Assembly (NCBI GenBank): GCA_028284145.1
Contig: JANQSH010000140.1
Coordinates: forward strand, 1 to 64,000
DNA: 64,000 nt
Source: Planctomycetaceae bacterium
GTDB lineage: Bacteria; Planctomycetota; Planctomycetia; Planctomycetales; Planctomycetaceae
Reading direction: 5' to 3'
Part shown: one piece after another, positions 19,501 through 28,335 of the stretch
Position numbering within the stretch: position 1 is the stretch's first letter
Layout: the number at the start of each line of letters is the position of its first letter
Notes under the pieces: generated by a model
Told to the model about the DNA's origin: nothing
What the model saw: only the letters and a program-made list of their open reading frames with translations
Databases searched by the model: none
Translations under genes and position numbers: made by a program

Positions 19501-20409
19501 ATGCAACATCCGTTTGGTGGTTTGATCAACGGCGATTCCAATCGTTCCAAATCGATGGAATCGACACCATTGAAGTCCGATACAACACGGCGTGCGGCGA
19601 TGGGCTATGTTGCAGGCAGCCTGGTGGCTGGCAGTATGATGCTGAAGTTTGCTCACGCGAAGGATGAACAGCAGTTTCAGGAGAATCCTGAAGCCGGTGC
19701 CAGATCCGATCATGGTCGTCATGTGGTGGTGCCGCGGGATTTCCGCAGCTTGAAAGAAAAACGACGAAAAGAACTCGGCATTCATGGAGAGTTTTTTCAG
19801 AGTTCTCGGAATGGACGCTCCGGCTACCTCGCCTGGATCACGCCAGAGCGAGCGAAGGCGATTGCTCAAGAGACGGATGTGGCGGGGGTATTCACCATCG
19901 AACCGGAGGATCTTCCGGATTTGGACTCTGCTTACTCCGGCTCGCCGCAGCTTATTGTTACGCTGGTTCCGAACAGTTGGAAGAAGCGGCCGGATTCAAA
20001 TACCTTTCTGTCCGATACGGAAGTATATGGAGAATGGAAACAGAGGCATGAGACCGTTCAGTCCATCAAATTGAAAAAGGGGCTGAAGCCAGGAACATTT
20101 GTTTTCAAGCTGACGCGTCGTGTTGTCCCGGAGAAATTGTTGAAGGCTTTGAAGTCCCATCCTCAGGTTGTAAGTATTTCCTGGCTGGATAAGAAAGAGG
20201 CGAAACCGCCGATCGGCGGTCCGGTTCCCACAACGCTTGCACTGGGTGAAGAGGGAGCAACGACACTCGCCATTGGTGAGGAAGGAGGTCGCCCCGTTCC
20301 CCCGCTCCGTCCGACTACCAAAGCAGTCGGTGAGGAAGGAGCTGCGACAACATTGGCTATTGGAGAGGAAGGCGGAAAGCCGAAACAGCGTCGTCAGTTG
20401 AAGCGGTAA
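19501..20409 (+). CDS. Tat-exported protein with four graspetide-like TTxxxxEE core repeats
   Basis: No named family is recognised. The ATG at 19501 follows GGAG; another ATG lies at 19483. The 302 residues show a twin-arginine signal (DTTRRAAMG, hydrophobic core, AHA cleavage near 53). The middle is Lys/Arg-rich, with two stretches resembling I9-type protease propeptides (GYLAWITPERAKAIAQ about 108-123; PEKLLKALKSHPQVVSI about 210-226). The C-terminus has TTLALGEE (244-251), TTLAIGEE (254-261), TTKAVGEE (272-279) and TTLAIGEE (283-290), then a basic tail. TTxxxxEE is the cross-linked core motif of plesiocin, a protease-inhibiting graspetide. No ATP-grasp ligase is seen in the window, so modification is inference. 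Confidence 0.7.
   Translation: MQHPFGGLINGDSNRSKSMESTPLKSDTTRRAAMGYVAGSLVAGSMMLKFAHAKDEQQFQENPEAGARSDHGRHVVVPRDFRSLKEKRRKELGIHGEFFQSSRNGRSGYLAWITPERAKAIAQETDVAGVFTIEPEDLPDLDSAYSGSPQLIVTLVPNSWKKRPDSNTFLSDTEVYGEWKQRHETVQSIKLKKGLKPGTFVFKLTRRVVPEKLLKALKSHPQVVSISWLDKKEAKPPIGGPVPTTLALGEEGATTLAIGEEGGRPVPPLRPTTKAVGEEGAATTLAIGEEGGKPKQRRQLKR
20230..20370 (+). repeat. Four TTxxxxEE core-like coding repeats
   Basis: In-frame repeats at 20230-20253, 20260-20283, 20314-20337 and 20347-20370 each encode TT, four residues, EE, followed by Gly. Codon choice differs between copies (ACA ACG, ACG ACA, ACT ACC, ACA ACA), so they are not a fresh tandem duplication and seem held at the protein level. Confidence 0.85.
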
Positions 20410-20420
20410 TGCTGGCACGT

Positions 20421-20478
20421 TCAAGCCGCGTTGATACCTCGACATAGTACCGCGACGCGCAGCGATCGCGGTTGGAAC
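20421..20478 (+). repeat. GC-rich repeat R3 (stand-alone copy)
   Basis: It matches over about 54 bases the alternative central module found inside R1 copy 6: AGCCGCG, two variable bases, GATACCTCGAC, then TACCGC and a palindrome-like GC-rich end. It lies just past the stop of the TTxxxxEE protein gene. Confidence 0.6.
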
Positions 20479-20570
20479 GAAGATGTACGTATCTGGCTCT
20501 TCCGGTCCTGCAAAGCACTGATCGTTGAACACAGTATTGCACCAGACTGGTGATTTGATTGACCAAAACA

Positions 20571-20610
20571 AGAAAGCCCGCCCTGGAAGAATCCGGGAGC
20601 GGGCTTTCTT
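20571..20610. terminator. Bidirectional rho-independent terminator
   Basis: An 11-bp perfect stem AGAAAGCCCGC/GCGGGCTTTCT encloses a 17-base loop and has pyrimidine-rich tails on both strands. It sits between two convergent genes (ending 20409 and 20666) and can end both transcripts. Confidence 0.85.
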
Positions 20611-20665
20611 ACAGCCAATGAATTGTTGTGATCGATTGCTGTCGTCCGTCAGGTGAGGAAGTCGA

Positions 20666-23299
20666 TCAGTTTCCAACGAGACCTGCAAACGGGCTGCCGT
20701 TGACGCGGAAGAATTCAAACCCGCTGCCATCGCCCGAGTTTCCGTTTTCCAGAACCGCGAAGTTGTTGGCGATATTCCCCAATCCGCTTAAACCGGTCGG
20801 TGCACCGGCGATGTCGATCACACGGAGGTCGATATTGGCAACACCACCCAAACCACCGCCCGTCCCGAAGAGTGTGCTATTAAGCGAGATATTTGTTCCA
20901 CCATTGATCGAGAGTCCATCGCCATCGACATTGTCTGGTACGCCTGGGCCTGTTGCGACAGTGTTAATGACCAGTGTATCGAGAAAGATGTTATTCGAGT
21001 TCGTCAGTGTGATACCATCGCCGCGTTGCGCCTCGATATTCAGGTTGGATAACAAGGCGGTATCGGACCCGGTAATTTCGATACCATGTGCACCAGTTTG
21101 TCCAGCAATGTTACCATTCGACTGTATTATGAGATTCTGAACCGTTAAGTTGTTGGCATTGTTGATATCCACCACGATGCCGTTATTTCCGTTCGTAATA
21201 AAGGTACCGCCATCGATAAACGTGTTGTCGGAACTGTCGATATCCAACGCGTTATTACCGCCACCGTTGATGGTGATGTTGTTGTTGAGAATGAAGTTAC
21301 CATCGGAGCCATTTCGCACGGCGATGCCGTCTTCGTTGGCTATGATCGTCGTGTTCTGAATGACCGTGTTGTCGCCGTTATCCAGAAAGATGGGAACGGC
21401 ATTGCCATCGGTGGTTTGCAAATTTAATCCGGAAATATGGACATTGCTGACGTTCTGCACAACAAAGGGGTCGAATGCGTTGGTGTTGTTGATGACAGTC
21501 GGCGCAGCCCCCGGAACGGTGAACGTGGCAACTTGCCCGGTTTGCGTTCCACAGACCAGGAAGCTGTTTCCTCCCCCCAGGATCGATTGGCCGGTTTTCA
21601 GGTTGGCGTTGTCGGTGACATTGAAGTCTCCACCACTGCCATCGAGGATAATTGTGGCTCCCTCGGGTGCGGCGGCCACTGTATCAGCAATGACATCGTT
21701 TGCCGTTGCGGTGATTGTTTGCACTGGACCGAACACGTTCCCCGTGTGGAAATCCTTGGCACGTTCGCGAAAGCGTCCGTTCGCGACCACGATATCAACA
21801 TCGCGGATTGGCAAATCCTGCATGTGCCGCATGAGCGGATTGTGCACGTAGTTTTTCTCACCCAGTGGAATACGAATGCGCAGGATTCCGGAAATCTGGT
21901 TTTTCCGCAGGTCGTCATATCGGTTTTCAATACCCATCACCAATCGTGACCCGTCGCCCAGCCAGTGGATGTCGTACATCCGAAATTCCAGCCGGGCATT
22001 GAGGCCTTCGATCGTCGGAAATCCTTCACGGTTGGCGAAGAAGTAGTATCCTCCAACCGCTGCACGGAGTTCTGCATCGTCGTTGCGCCCCCATGCTTTG
22101 AGACGAAATCCGATCTCCCCATCAAAACCCTGAAGTGCTTTTTCACGTTCTTTGAAGACAAAGATAAAGCCATCTTCGATTCCTGCAGTGGCCGGAGCCA
22201 GCGAATCCTGGAACCCACCTTCCGGGATATACATGTTGAAGTGTGCCTGGTAATCGGTTGTGATGAACTCCGTACCGAACGTTGTGCCGTGAAAGTCATT
22301 GTTGTTCTGAGTGTGGCGTCGGTCGTACCAGGCATAAACGCCCCAAATCCAGGATTCATCAACAATGGTTCGGAAACCTCCACCGAAGTTTCCCTCGTAG
22401 TTGGAACCGTCATCCGCCATTCCGCGGATGTCGGCATACAGCATCGATTTGCCATCCTGCACAAGCGGAACAAAGAGATTGCCAACACTGATCGCGCGGT
22501 TTTCACCCGGCAGAAATCCCATTTCAGCGAATGCACCCCATTCCTCGGCTGGGCCTTTGCCCAGCGTGGGATAGGTGTGTCCGGGAGTCCTGAACGCAGG
22601 CCCCCGATCATCAAACTCGGAAACGGATGGTGTGATATGATTCACACCCGATGCCTCTCCACGGTTCATGTAGTCGATGGAGATGGAGCCGTCCGGCAAT
22701 GTTCCGTTTTCTGATGTGGGTGTGGCAAAGACGGCTGAAACCTGGGTTAACGCTTCCGGGAAATAGTCGGAGTCAACTTGCCCGTCATCCATTTGGGAGA
22801 TCGTCAGAGTACCGTTGCCTGAACCGGCTGGCATACCCGGAAACGGAGCGGGTGGGTGTTGGGCTGCGTTGTAGGCTGCATTCGTGACGGCAGGCATTGG
22901 TGCCGCGATAAGGGGGGGGGTCGGTAACGACGCAGTGTCCGGGAGTGACGACTGGTTGCGTAGACCGTTATTCAGGTAGTCGATTGTCACGCGGCCATTC
23001 GGTGCTGGGTGATTTCTACCGGCAGGTGATTGCGGTCGGAATGGCTGTGGCTGCTGCAACAGTCTGGGGGCTGGCAACAGTTTTGGTGCGGGCACTGTCT
23101 GGCCCGGCGGCAGTTGCCCATCGTTCAGGTAGTCTATTGTGACTTGACCATTCGGGGCTGCCGTTTGGGAAACTTCCGTCGAAGGAGACGACTGAATGGC
23201 GCCATCCACCATGTTAATCTGTGCGTAAGCCATTCCTCCCTGCATCAACAAGGCAAAGATGACCATACCGCTCAGATAAACGATGTGGGCTTTCCGCAC
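20666..23299 (-). CDS. Inverse-autotransporter-like barrel with right-handed beta-helix
   Basis: The chosen start is GTG 23299 with GGAAGGGA upstream; the frame is open 29 codons further. The 877 residues begin with a signal peptide (RKAHIVYLSGMVIFALLM, ending AYA). A Pro-rich region has four spaced motifs (NGQVTIDYLNDG, NGRVTIDYLNNG, NGTLTISQMDDG, DGSISIDYMNRG). A barrel-like domain resembling inverse autotransporters follows (YADIRGMADDGS, WGVYAWYDRR, GFRLKAWGRND). From about 550 a parallel beta-helix has many short repeats with NN/DG turns (NTVIQNTTI, NFILNNNITI). A surface adhesin or polysaccharide-binding role is inferred; no catalytic site is recognised. Confidence 0.8.
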   Translation of the reverse strand: MRKAHIVYLSGMVIFALLMQGGMAYAQINMVDGAIQSSPSTEVSQTAAPNGQVTIDYLNDGQLPPGQTVPAPKLLPAPRLLQQPQPFRPQSPAGRNHPAPNGRVTIDYLNNGLRNQSSLPDTASLPTPPLIAAPMPAVTNAAYNAAQHPPAPFPGMPAGSGNGTLTISQMDDGQVDSDYFPEALTQVSAVFATPTSENGTLPDGSISIDYMNRGEASGVNHITPSVSEFDDRGPAFRTPGHTYPTLGKGPAEEWGAFAEMGFLPGENRAISVGNLFVPLVQDGKSMLYADIRGMADDGSNYEGNFGGGFRTIVDESWIWGVYAWYDRRHTQNNNDFHGTTFGTEFITTDYQAHFNMYIPEGGFQDSLAPATAGIEDGFIFVFKEREKALQGFDGEIGFRLKAWGRNDDAELRAAVGGYYFFANREGFPTIEGLNARLEFRMYDIHWLGDGSRLVMGIENRYDDLRKNQISGILRIRIPLGEKNYVHNPLMRHMQDLPIRDVDIVVANGRFRERAKDFHTGNVFGPVQTITATANDVIADTVAAAPEGATIILDGSGGDFNVTDNANLKTGQSILGGGNSFLVCGTQTGQVATFTVPGAAPTVINNTNAFDPFVVQNVSNVHISGLNLQTTDGNAVPIFLDNGDNTVIQNTTIIANEDGIAVRNGSDGNFILNNNITINGGGNNALDIDSSDNTFIDGGTFITNGNNGIVVDINNANNLTVQNLIIQSNGNIAGQTGAHGIEITGSDTALLSNLNIEAQRGDGITLTNSNNIFLDTLVINTVATGPGVPDNVDGDGLSINGGTNISLNSTLFGTGGGLGGVANIDLRVIDIAGAPTGLSGLGNIANNFAVLENGNSGDGSGFEFFRVNGSPFAGLVGN

Positions 23300-23699
23300 G
23301 TGGAATCCCTTCCGGTCTGGCGTCCGGGTCATGACCGGGGCCGTTTCAGAGGAGTGACAAATTTGTGATGTGGCGTGTCGGCTCATGTTGCAGGCACGTC
23401 TATGGCGGAGATCTGGACACTCTCCCCGCGCAGGTGAAGTGACAGGCCCGGTTATTCCGGTTTTTCAAATATCGACGAATTTGCCATTTGTCTTGATTGT
23501 ATTGAGGATGACGGCATTCAAATTTGTCGCAAGCGATTTGCAACAATATGGTTATGCGAAAAAGGGAATTCTTGTTTTGCGTCTCTTTTGCCGAAAATGG
23601 CTTGCCGGCCAAAAGCTGCATTCTGAAGGAGTGGGATGAGTGCGATGAATGGGGGGGGCTTGCGCAATTCGATTTTTGCTCAAATTCAACGGCAATGTT
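23300..23699. other. Intergenic stretch, no gene seen
   Basis: No convincing coding region, R1 or R2 copy was found. It would hold the promoter of the beta-helix gene on the minus strand and the 3' end region of the prenyltransferase-repeat gene, but no clear box or terminator was identified. Confidence 0.4.
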
Positions 23700-24644
23700 T
23701 TACGCATCCATTGCCGACCACAGAAGCCCGTACACGCCAAGCCCGTAGAACGTGTATTCGACATCTGCCTGTTCGTCCCAACTGGCACCTCGAAAACCTC
23801 CAGTGGGGAACTCTAGCCATTCGCGAATGAATCTATCGATCTTCAGAGGATCAAATGTGTCGGCGATTCCCAGATCCTGGGCCGTCAACAGGCCGGTGAA
23901 AGTCGAGAGACCATCTGCAAACGGAATTCGGGTATTCGCCTGAAATCCCCCTTCCCCACTCCAGACATCATTGAGAAAGTCGCGGATGTCCTGTTTTAGT
24001 TCGGCGTCGACGGCATTGAAGATTTTGAGGATGGCGACTGCTGCTGCAGTCGGATTGGTGCCACTTCGTTTCATTGGAGCGATTTCGACAAATCCACCAT
24101 CATCCCGCTGGCGATCATAGACGAATTGAATGAGCGAGTTGGATCGAGGAACAACCTGTCCGAGAAGTTGATAAGTCAGCGTGATCAGAAACGACTGATA
24201 TGTGCTTCCCGCTGCTCCTTCGCTTGATTTGGCGTATCCTCCATCATTGGTACGAACACTTTCGAGCGTTTCCAGAATACGTGTCGACCAGTCAGGATTT
24301 GCATCAGCGAACAGGTCTTCAGCTCCCGCCGCCTGCACAGCCAGTGCGGAGTACAGAAAGCTGATCAAATCGACAACATGCAGTTTTTCGATTGTTTGCT
24401 GCTTCAAATAGTTGGCGATGCTCTCACAGTTTTCTGATTCAAGGCCATCCAGCATGGCCAGGCATCGCACAGCGAAACTGGTGTAATACAGGTCCGACTC
24501 CCCTTCCCTTCCCATAAACCCTCCGTCTGGCTGCTGTTGTGCCAGAACGAAATCGCGATGATGATCCCGCCGGTTTTCGGGCAGTTCTTCCAAACCGAGC
24601 CGGAGTCGTTCGGCAAGTTGAAACAGATAGGGGGTTTCGAGCAC
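23700..24644 (-). CDS. Prenyltransferase/squalene-oxidase repeat protein
   Basis: The 314-residue protein has an alpha-alpha barrel pattern with repeated QxxDGGF-type turns (QQPDGGFMG, RTNDGGYAKS, QRDDGGFVE, SGEGGFQAN, TGGFRGASW). This resembles the beta subunit of protein geranylgeranyl transferase and terpene cyclases. It lacks a signal peptide, so a cytoplasmic role is likely. The acidic DxDD cyclase motif is not evident, and zinc ligands for protein prenylation cannot be assigned with confidence. Start is GTG at 24644 without a strong ribosome site. Substrate unknown. Confidence 0.8.
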   Translation of the reverse strand: MLETPYLFQLAERLRLGLEELPENRRDHHRDFVLAQQQPDGGFMGREGESDLYYTSFAVRCLAMLDGLESENCESIANYLKQQTIEKLHVVDLISFLYSALAVQAAGAEDLFADANPDWSTRILETLESVRTNDGGYAKSSEGAAGSTYQSFLITLTYQLLGQVVPRSNSLIQFVYDRQRDDGGFVEIAPMKRSGTNPTAAAVAILKIFNAVDAELKQDIRDFLNDVWSGEGGFQANTRIPFADGLSTFTGLLTAQDLGIADTFDPLKIDRFIREWLEFPTGGFRGASWDEQADVEYTFYGLGVYGLLWSAMDA

Positions 24645-24809
24645 GGCAGGTTTAATCCAATTAGGGAGTGATTGGTATATCGTTGATGAGAATGGTTGGA
24701 TGCGTTTGGGTAATAAGCGGTCGCGAACGAACCTTAAGTGGAATGGCGGTGTCAGGAACGAAATGGCATACCCTCTTTTTGACCAGCGAGAGCCGGAACC
24801 GTTCCTGGA

Positions 24810-24892
24810 GCCTTGTCAAGGATTTGTTTCAGGGTACGGATTGACATAACCCGCTCTGTTGTCGCTCCTTGTCTCTGTCATCAAACCCTGAC
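24810..24892 (-). repeat. Dispersed repeat R2, copy a
   Basis: Minus-strand copy of an approximately 100-base repeat with core CAAGGAGCGACAACAGAGCG, GGTTATGTCAA and CCTTGACAAGG. It lies 20 bases from R1 copy 4. The rest of 24645-24809 shows no gene. Confidence 0.7.
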
Positions 24893-24912
24893 TTCCAGCC
24901 GGAACGCTGCAC

Positions 24913-25014
24913 TGGAGCGCATTACGCTCTTCTGTGGCACGAAAATCGTCTTTTGGCCTGCAAACGCAGACTCCCACGAGCGAGAACCGTCACACGAAAA
25001 GGGAAATCGCCCTA
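24913..25014 (+). repeat. Dispersed repeat R1, copy 4
   Basis: Starts TGGAGCGCATTACGCTCTTC and ends AAAAGGGAAATCGCCC. It belongs to the GAAAATCGTC / GAGCGAGAACCGTCACACG subfamily and lies 266 bases upstream of the MATE gene. Confidence 0.88.
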
Positions 25015-25280
25015 AACATTATAGCGGCAAACGGATAAGTATGGCGTCTTTCGATCGGCTATTATCGTTCCAAATGGGGTGTAGGCCGCCACAGAGAAAA
25101 GTCCGTCGGACTAAACTTCAAGAATACACACCCAACTGCCATTGCGACAGCGTGTCGCAGTCATCACGATACTTGCTGGCGCGACCCTTTCATTGCCATG
25201 TGACGAAACTCCACTTCCGCTTGTGGATTTGTGAGAGAGTCCCGTATCAACGTGGGCTTCTGTGAAACGAGATAACAGCG

Positions 25281-26780
25281 ATGAGTTCATCCGAATTGAA
25301 ACCGGGAAGCCTGCGGGAACTGCTGCATGTTGCGGTGCCGCTGGTGATCAGTGCTGGTTCAATCACCTTGATGAATTTCATCGATCGGGTGATTCTGACC
25401 TGGTACTCAACAGATGCGCTGGCTGCCGCGATGCCTGCCGGATTGTTGCACTGGACGGTGATGTGTCTGGCATTTGGAACGTCCGCCTATGTGAATACAT
25501 TCGTCGCACAATACGAAGGGGCGAAGCGACCGGAGCGTGTCGCGGCTTCGATCTGGCAAGGTATTTACCTGGCCATTGTCGCCAGTGGTTTGCTGCTGTT
25601 CGTGCTGCCATTTACTAATCAGATTTTCCATTTTATTGGCCACGCGTCGGCGGTGCGCGAGATGGAGTCGCAGTACTTCTACGTGCTTTCTGTCGGGACG
25701 TTGGCATTCATCCTTTCAAATACGCTTTCCTGCTTTTTCACTGGCGTGGGGCGTACACGTGTGGTGATGATCGTGAATGTCATCTCTGCCGTGACGAATA
25801 TCGTTTTCGACCTGATCTTCGTTTTCGGCTGGGGACCGGTTCCTGCATTGGGAATTGCTGGTGCTGCATTGGCCACTGTCTTGGCGAAGTCGCTGGAAGT
25901 GGCATTGTACATCGTGTTGATGTCGAATCTCAGCTGGGCGACACTCTACGAAATCTGGAAGAATCGCCGGTTCGATCGCGAACTGTTTTGGCGTCTGGTC
26001 CGTTATGGTTCGCCCAATGGTTTGATGTTTCTTGCTGATGTCGGTGCCTTTCAGGTATTGATCATTCTCGTCGGCAGGCTGGGAGAAGTTCAACTTGCGT
26101 CGACGAACCTCGCCTTTAATTTGAATTCCCTGGCGTTTGTGCCGATGTTCGGTATCTCGACTGCCGTGTTGACGCTCGTCGGAAAACGTGTGGGAGAAGG
26201 TCGGCCTCAACTGGCGATCCGCACGACATGGATTGCATTCGGATTCTGCAGCAGTTATATGCTCTTTTTTTCGGCTCTGTATTTGTTGATTCCCGATTTG
26301 CTGATGTTGCCCTATGCAATGGAGGCGGACGAGGCCCAGTTCTCGCCGATTCGGGATCAGGCAGTCATCCTGTTGCGGTTTGTTGCGGTTTACGCGTTCT
26401 TTGATGCAATGGCCATTGTGTTCGGATCAGCTGTGCGCGGTGCGGGGGATACACGGTTTTCCCTGATATTCTGTTTTTGTGCCGGTTGGATACTGATGGT
26501 CCTGCCAACGGTGATTTACTGGCAATTGTATGGTGGACACATTTATGCCTGTTGGACAGCGTGCACAGTTTACATTTTGGCTTTGGGTGTCGGATTCATG
26601 TTGCGGTTTCGGGCCGGGGCATGGCTGTCGATGCGCGTCATCGAACCGCAGGAGGCGTTGCCTTTTATTTTGAACGAGGAGCCATCCGAGTCAGGAACTC
26701 CATCGTCATCCGTCGAGGACTCGCAAAATTTGCAGATGGCCATGGCTGAACCCGACAGCGCGGAAGATCTTTGCCGTTGA
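25281..26780 (+). CDS. MATE-family multidrug/metabolite efflux transporter
   Basis: At 499 residues with about twelve hydrophobic segments in two similar halves, this is a MATE (NorM-like) antiporter exporting organic cations or metabolites with H+ or Na+. Supporting stretches are PLVISAGSITLMNFIDRVIL near the start and GAGDTRFSLIFC in the second half. The polar C-terminal tail of about 45 residues is Ser/Glu-rich and longer than usual. The ATG at 25281 has only a weak ribosome site. Substrate cannot be told. Confidence 0.9.
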   Translation: MSSSELKPGSLRELLHVAVPLVISAGSITLMNFIDRVILTWYSTDALAAAMPAGLLHWTVMCLAFGTSAYVNTFVAQYEGAKRPERVAASIWQGIYLAIVASGLLLFVLPFTNQIFHFIGHASAVREMESQYFYVLSVGTLAFILSNTLSCFFTGVGRTRVVMIVNVISAVTNIVFDLIFVFGWGPVPALGIAGAALATVLAKSLEVALYIVLMSNLSWATLYEIWKNRRFDRELFWRLVRYGSPNGLMFLADVGAFQVLIILVGRLGEVQLASTNLAFNLNSLAFVPMFGISTAVLTLVGKRVGEGRPQLAIRTTWIAFGFCSSYMLFFSALYLLIPDLLMLPYAMEADEAQFSPIRDQAVILLRFVAVYAFFDAMAIVFGSAVRGAGDTRFSLIFCFCAGWILMVLPTVIYWQLYGGHIYACWTACTVYILALGVGFMLRFRAGAWLSMRVIEPQEALPFILNEEPSESGTPSSSVEDSQNLQMAMAEPDSAEDLCR

Positions 26781-26844
26781 AAGAATCACCGCTGTCAACG
26801 ACCGAATTGGATGCACCAGTTCCGAACTGATTGGTCAACCTGAT

Positions 26845-28047
26845 ATGGACTACCTCGACGACGAACCGTGGCAAAAATGGCGTAACGAGTGGGATCTCGA
26901 CGGTTCCGTGACTTACCTCAATCACGGTTCGTTTGGTCCGTCGCCTCGCGTTGTTCAACAGGAAAGAGAACGCTGGTCGCGTGAACTGGAATGCCAGCCG
27001 ATGGCCTTTTTCGTTGATCGGTTGGAACAACAGCTTGATGACGCTGCGAAAAAACTGGGGGCATTGATTGGCGCCTCTCCGGACGATTTCGTGTTTCAGG
27101 AGAATGCAACGCAGGGGATGAATGTTGTCGCGAACAGTGTGCCGCTCAACCCTGGCGATGAAATTCTGTTATCCGACCATGAATATGGGGCCGTGCACCG
27201 GATCTGGAACCAGCGTAGTGAAACGACCGGAGCAAAGGTGGTTGTCGGCCGATTGAATCTGGCGGCGGATTCGCCAGCACAGTTGGCGAATGAATTTCTG
27301 GCACAGGCCACAGATCGTACGCGGTTGATCGTGGTCAGCCATGTCACTTCACCGACGGCAACCATACTGCCCGTTCATGAGATTTGTGATCGAGCGCAAC
27401 AACGAGACATCGCTATCTGTATTGATGGTCCTCATGCCCTGGCGATGCTGCCGTTGAATATCGCAAAACTCGGTTGCGACTATTATGTCGCCAGCGGACA
27501 CAAATGGCTCTCTGCACCATTCGGTACCGGTTTTTTGTTCGTGGCGAAACGGAATCAGCAGAAAATCAGGCCTGTGATCACCAGTTGGGGACACAGTGTG
27601 AGTGGTCGTCCGCATTCGTGGAAGCATGAGTTTAACTGGCCGGGTACACGTGATTTTTCCAGTTATCTCGTCCTTCCCGCTGCAATCGACTTTTTACAAC
27701 AAGTGGGTTTGGAGGAGTTTCGATTACGAACCCATGCGTTGGCACAATATGCACGAGAGCGAATTGTGGAACTGACGGGATTACAACCAGGATTGCCCGA
27801 CAGCCCCTCCTGGTACGGGTCTATGGTCACCCTTCCGCTGCCCGGAAACGCGCCGAAGAAATTGCGACCCGGTTCGGTTGACCCGCTGCAGACGTTTTTG
27901 CGGCACGAACAGAAGATTGAGATTCCAGTGCTTCAGCGAAACGGTCGACGTTTCATTCGCGTGTCGTGTCATCTCTACAATACGACCGAGGATATTGACC
28001 GACTTGTGAATGCCTTGAAGGCTCTCTCTCCCTCCTTTCTGCCGTAG
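26845..28047 (+). CDS. PLP-dependent class V aminotransferase (isopenicillin N epimerase-like)
   Basis: This 400-residue fold-type I PLP enzyme has the N-terminal YLNHGSFGPSPR stretch typical of CefD-like proteins. The PLP Asp and His region IDGPHALAMLPLNI (about 193-206) and the Schiff-base Lys in SGHKWLSAPFGTGFL follow. CefD-like proteins in organisms without beta-lactam clusters act on unknown substrates; cysteine desulfurase-like or epimerase activity is possible. It follows the MATE gene by 64 bases on the same strand. Confidence 0.88.
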   Translation: MDYLDDEPWQKWRNEWDLDGSVTYLNHGSFGPSPRVVQQERERWSRELECQPMAFFVDRLEQQLDDAAKKLGALIGASPDDFVFQENATQGMNVVANSVPLNPGDEILLSDHEYGAVHRIWNQRSETTGAKVVVGRLNLAADSPAQLANEFLAQATDRTRLIVVSHVTSPTATILPVHEICDRAQQRDIAICIDGPHALAMLPLNIAKLGCDYYVASGHKWLSAPFGTGFLFVAKRNQQKIRPVITSWGHSVSGRPHSWKHEFNWPGTRDFSSYLVLPAAIDFLQQVGLEEFRLRTHALAQYARERIVELTGLQPGLPDSPSWYGSMVTLPLPGNAPKKLRPGSVDPLQTFLRHEQKIEIPVLQRNGRRFIRVSCHLYNTTEDIDRLVNALKALSPSFLP

Positions 28048-28085
28048 GTAGATTATGGGACACATCGATCTGTTGAAATGTTCAT

Positions 28086-28187
28086 TAGAGCGAATTGCGC
28101 TCTTCTGTGCCACGATGGGCGTCGTTCGGATTGCAAACATAGGTCTCCACGGGCCAGAGACGTTACACCAGAAAGTAAACTGCTTCA
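28086..28187 (+). repeat. Dispersed repeat R1, copy 5
   Basis: Starts TAGAGCGAATTGCGCTCTTC and ends AAGTAAACTGCTTC. It belongs to the GAGACGT / CACACCAGAA subfamily. It lies between the aminotransferase stop and the PQQ-propeller gene. Confidence 0.88.
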
Positions 28188-28335
28188 GGGCGGTGTGCTG
28201 TGGAATGCGGGATTGCTGTTAGGAAACGGGGGCGTTTGTTGTATTATCTCCAGGTCTGCATTTGCCTCCTGGTTCCGTTGTCTTATGGCTTCGTCACCTT
28301 GAAGTCATTGTCGCACGTTTGATTCGGAGAGATCG

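Noticed and set aside
19483-20409. Lanthipeptide, cyanobactin or other RiPP cluster beside the TTxxxxEE gene
   Set aside because: No cyclase, LanB/LanC, protease or ATP-grasp gene was found nearby; the radical SAM neighbour belongs to a widespread non-RiPP family.
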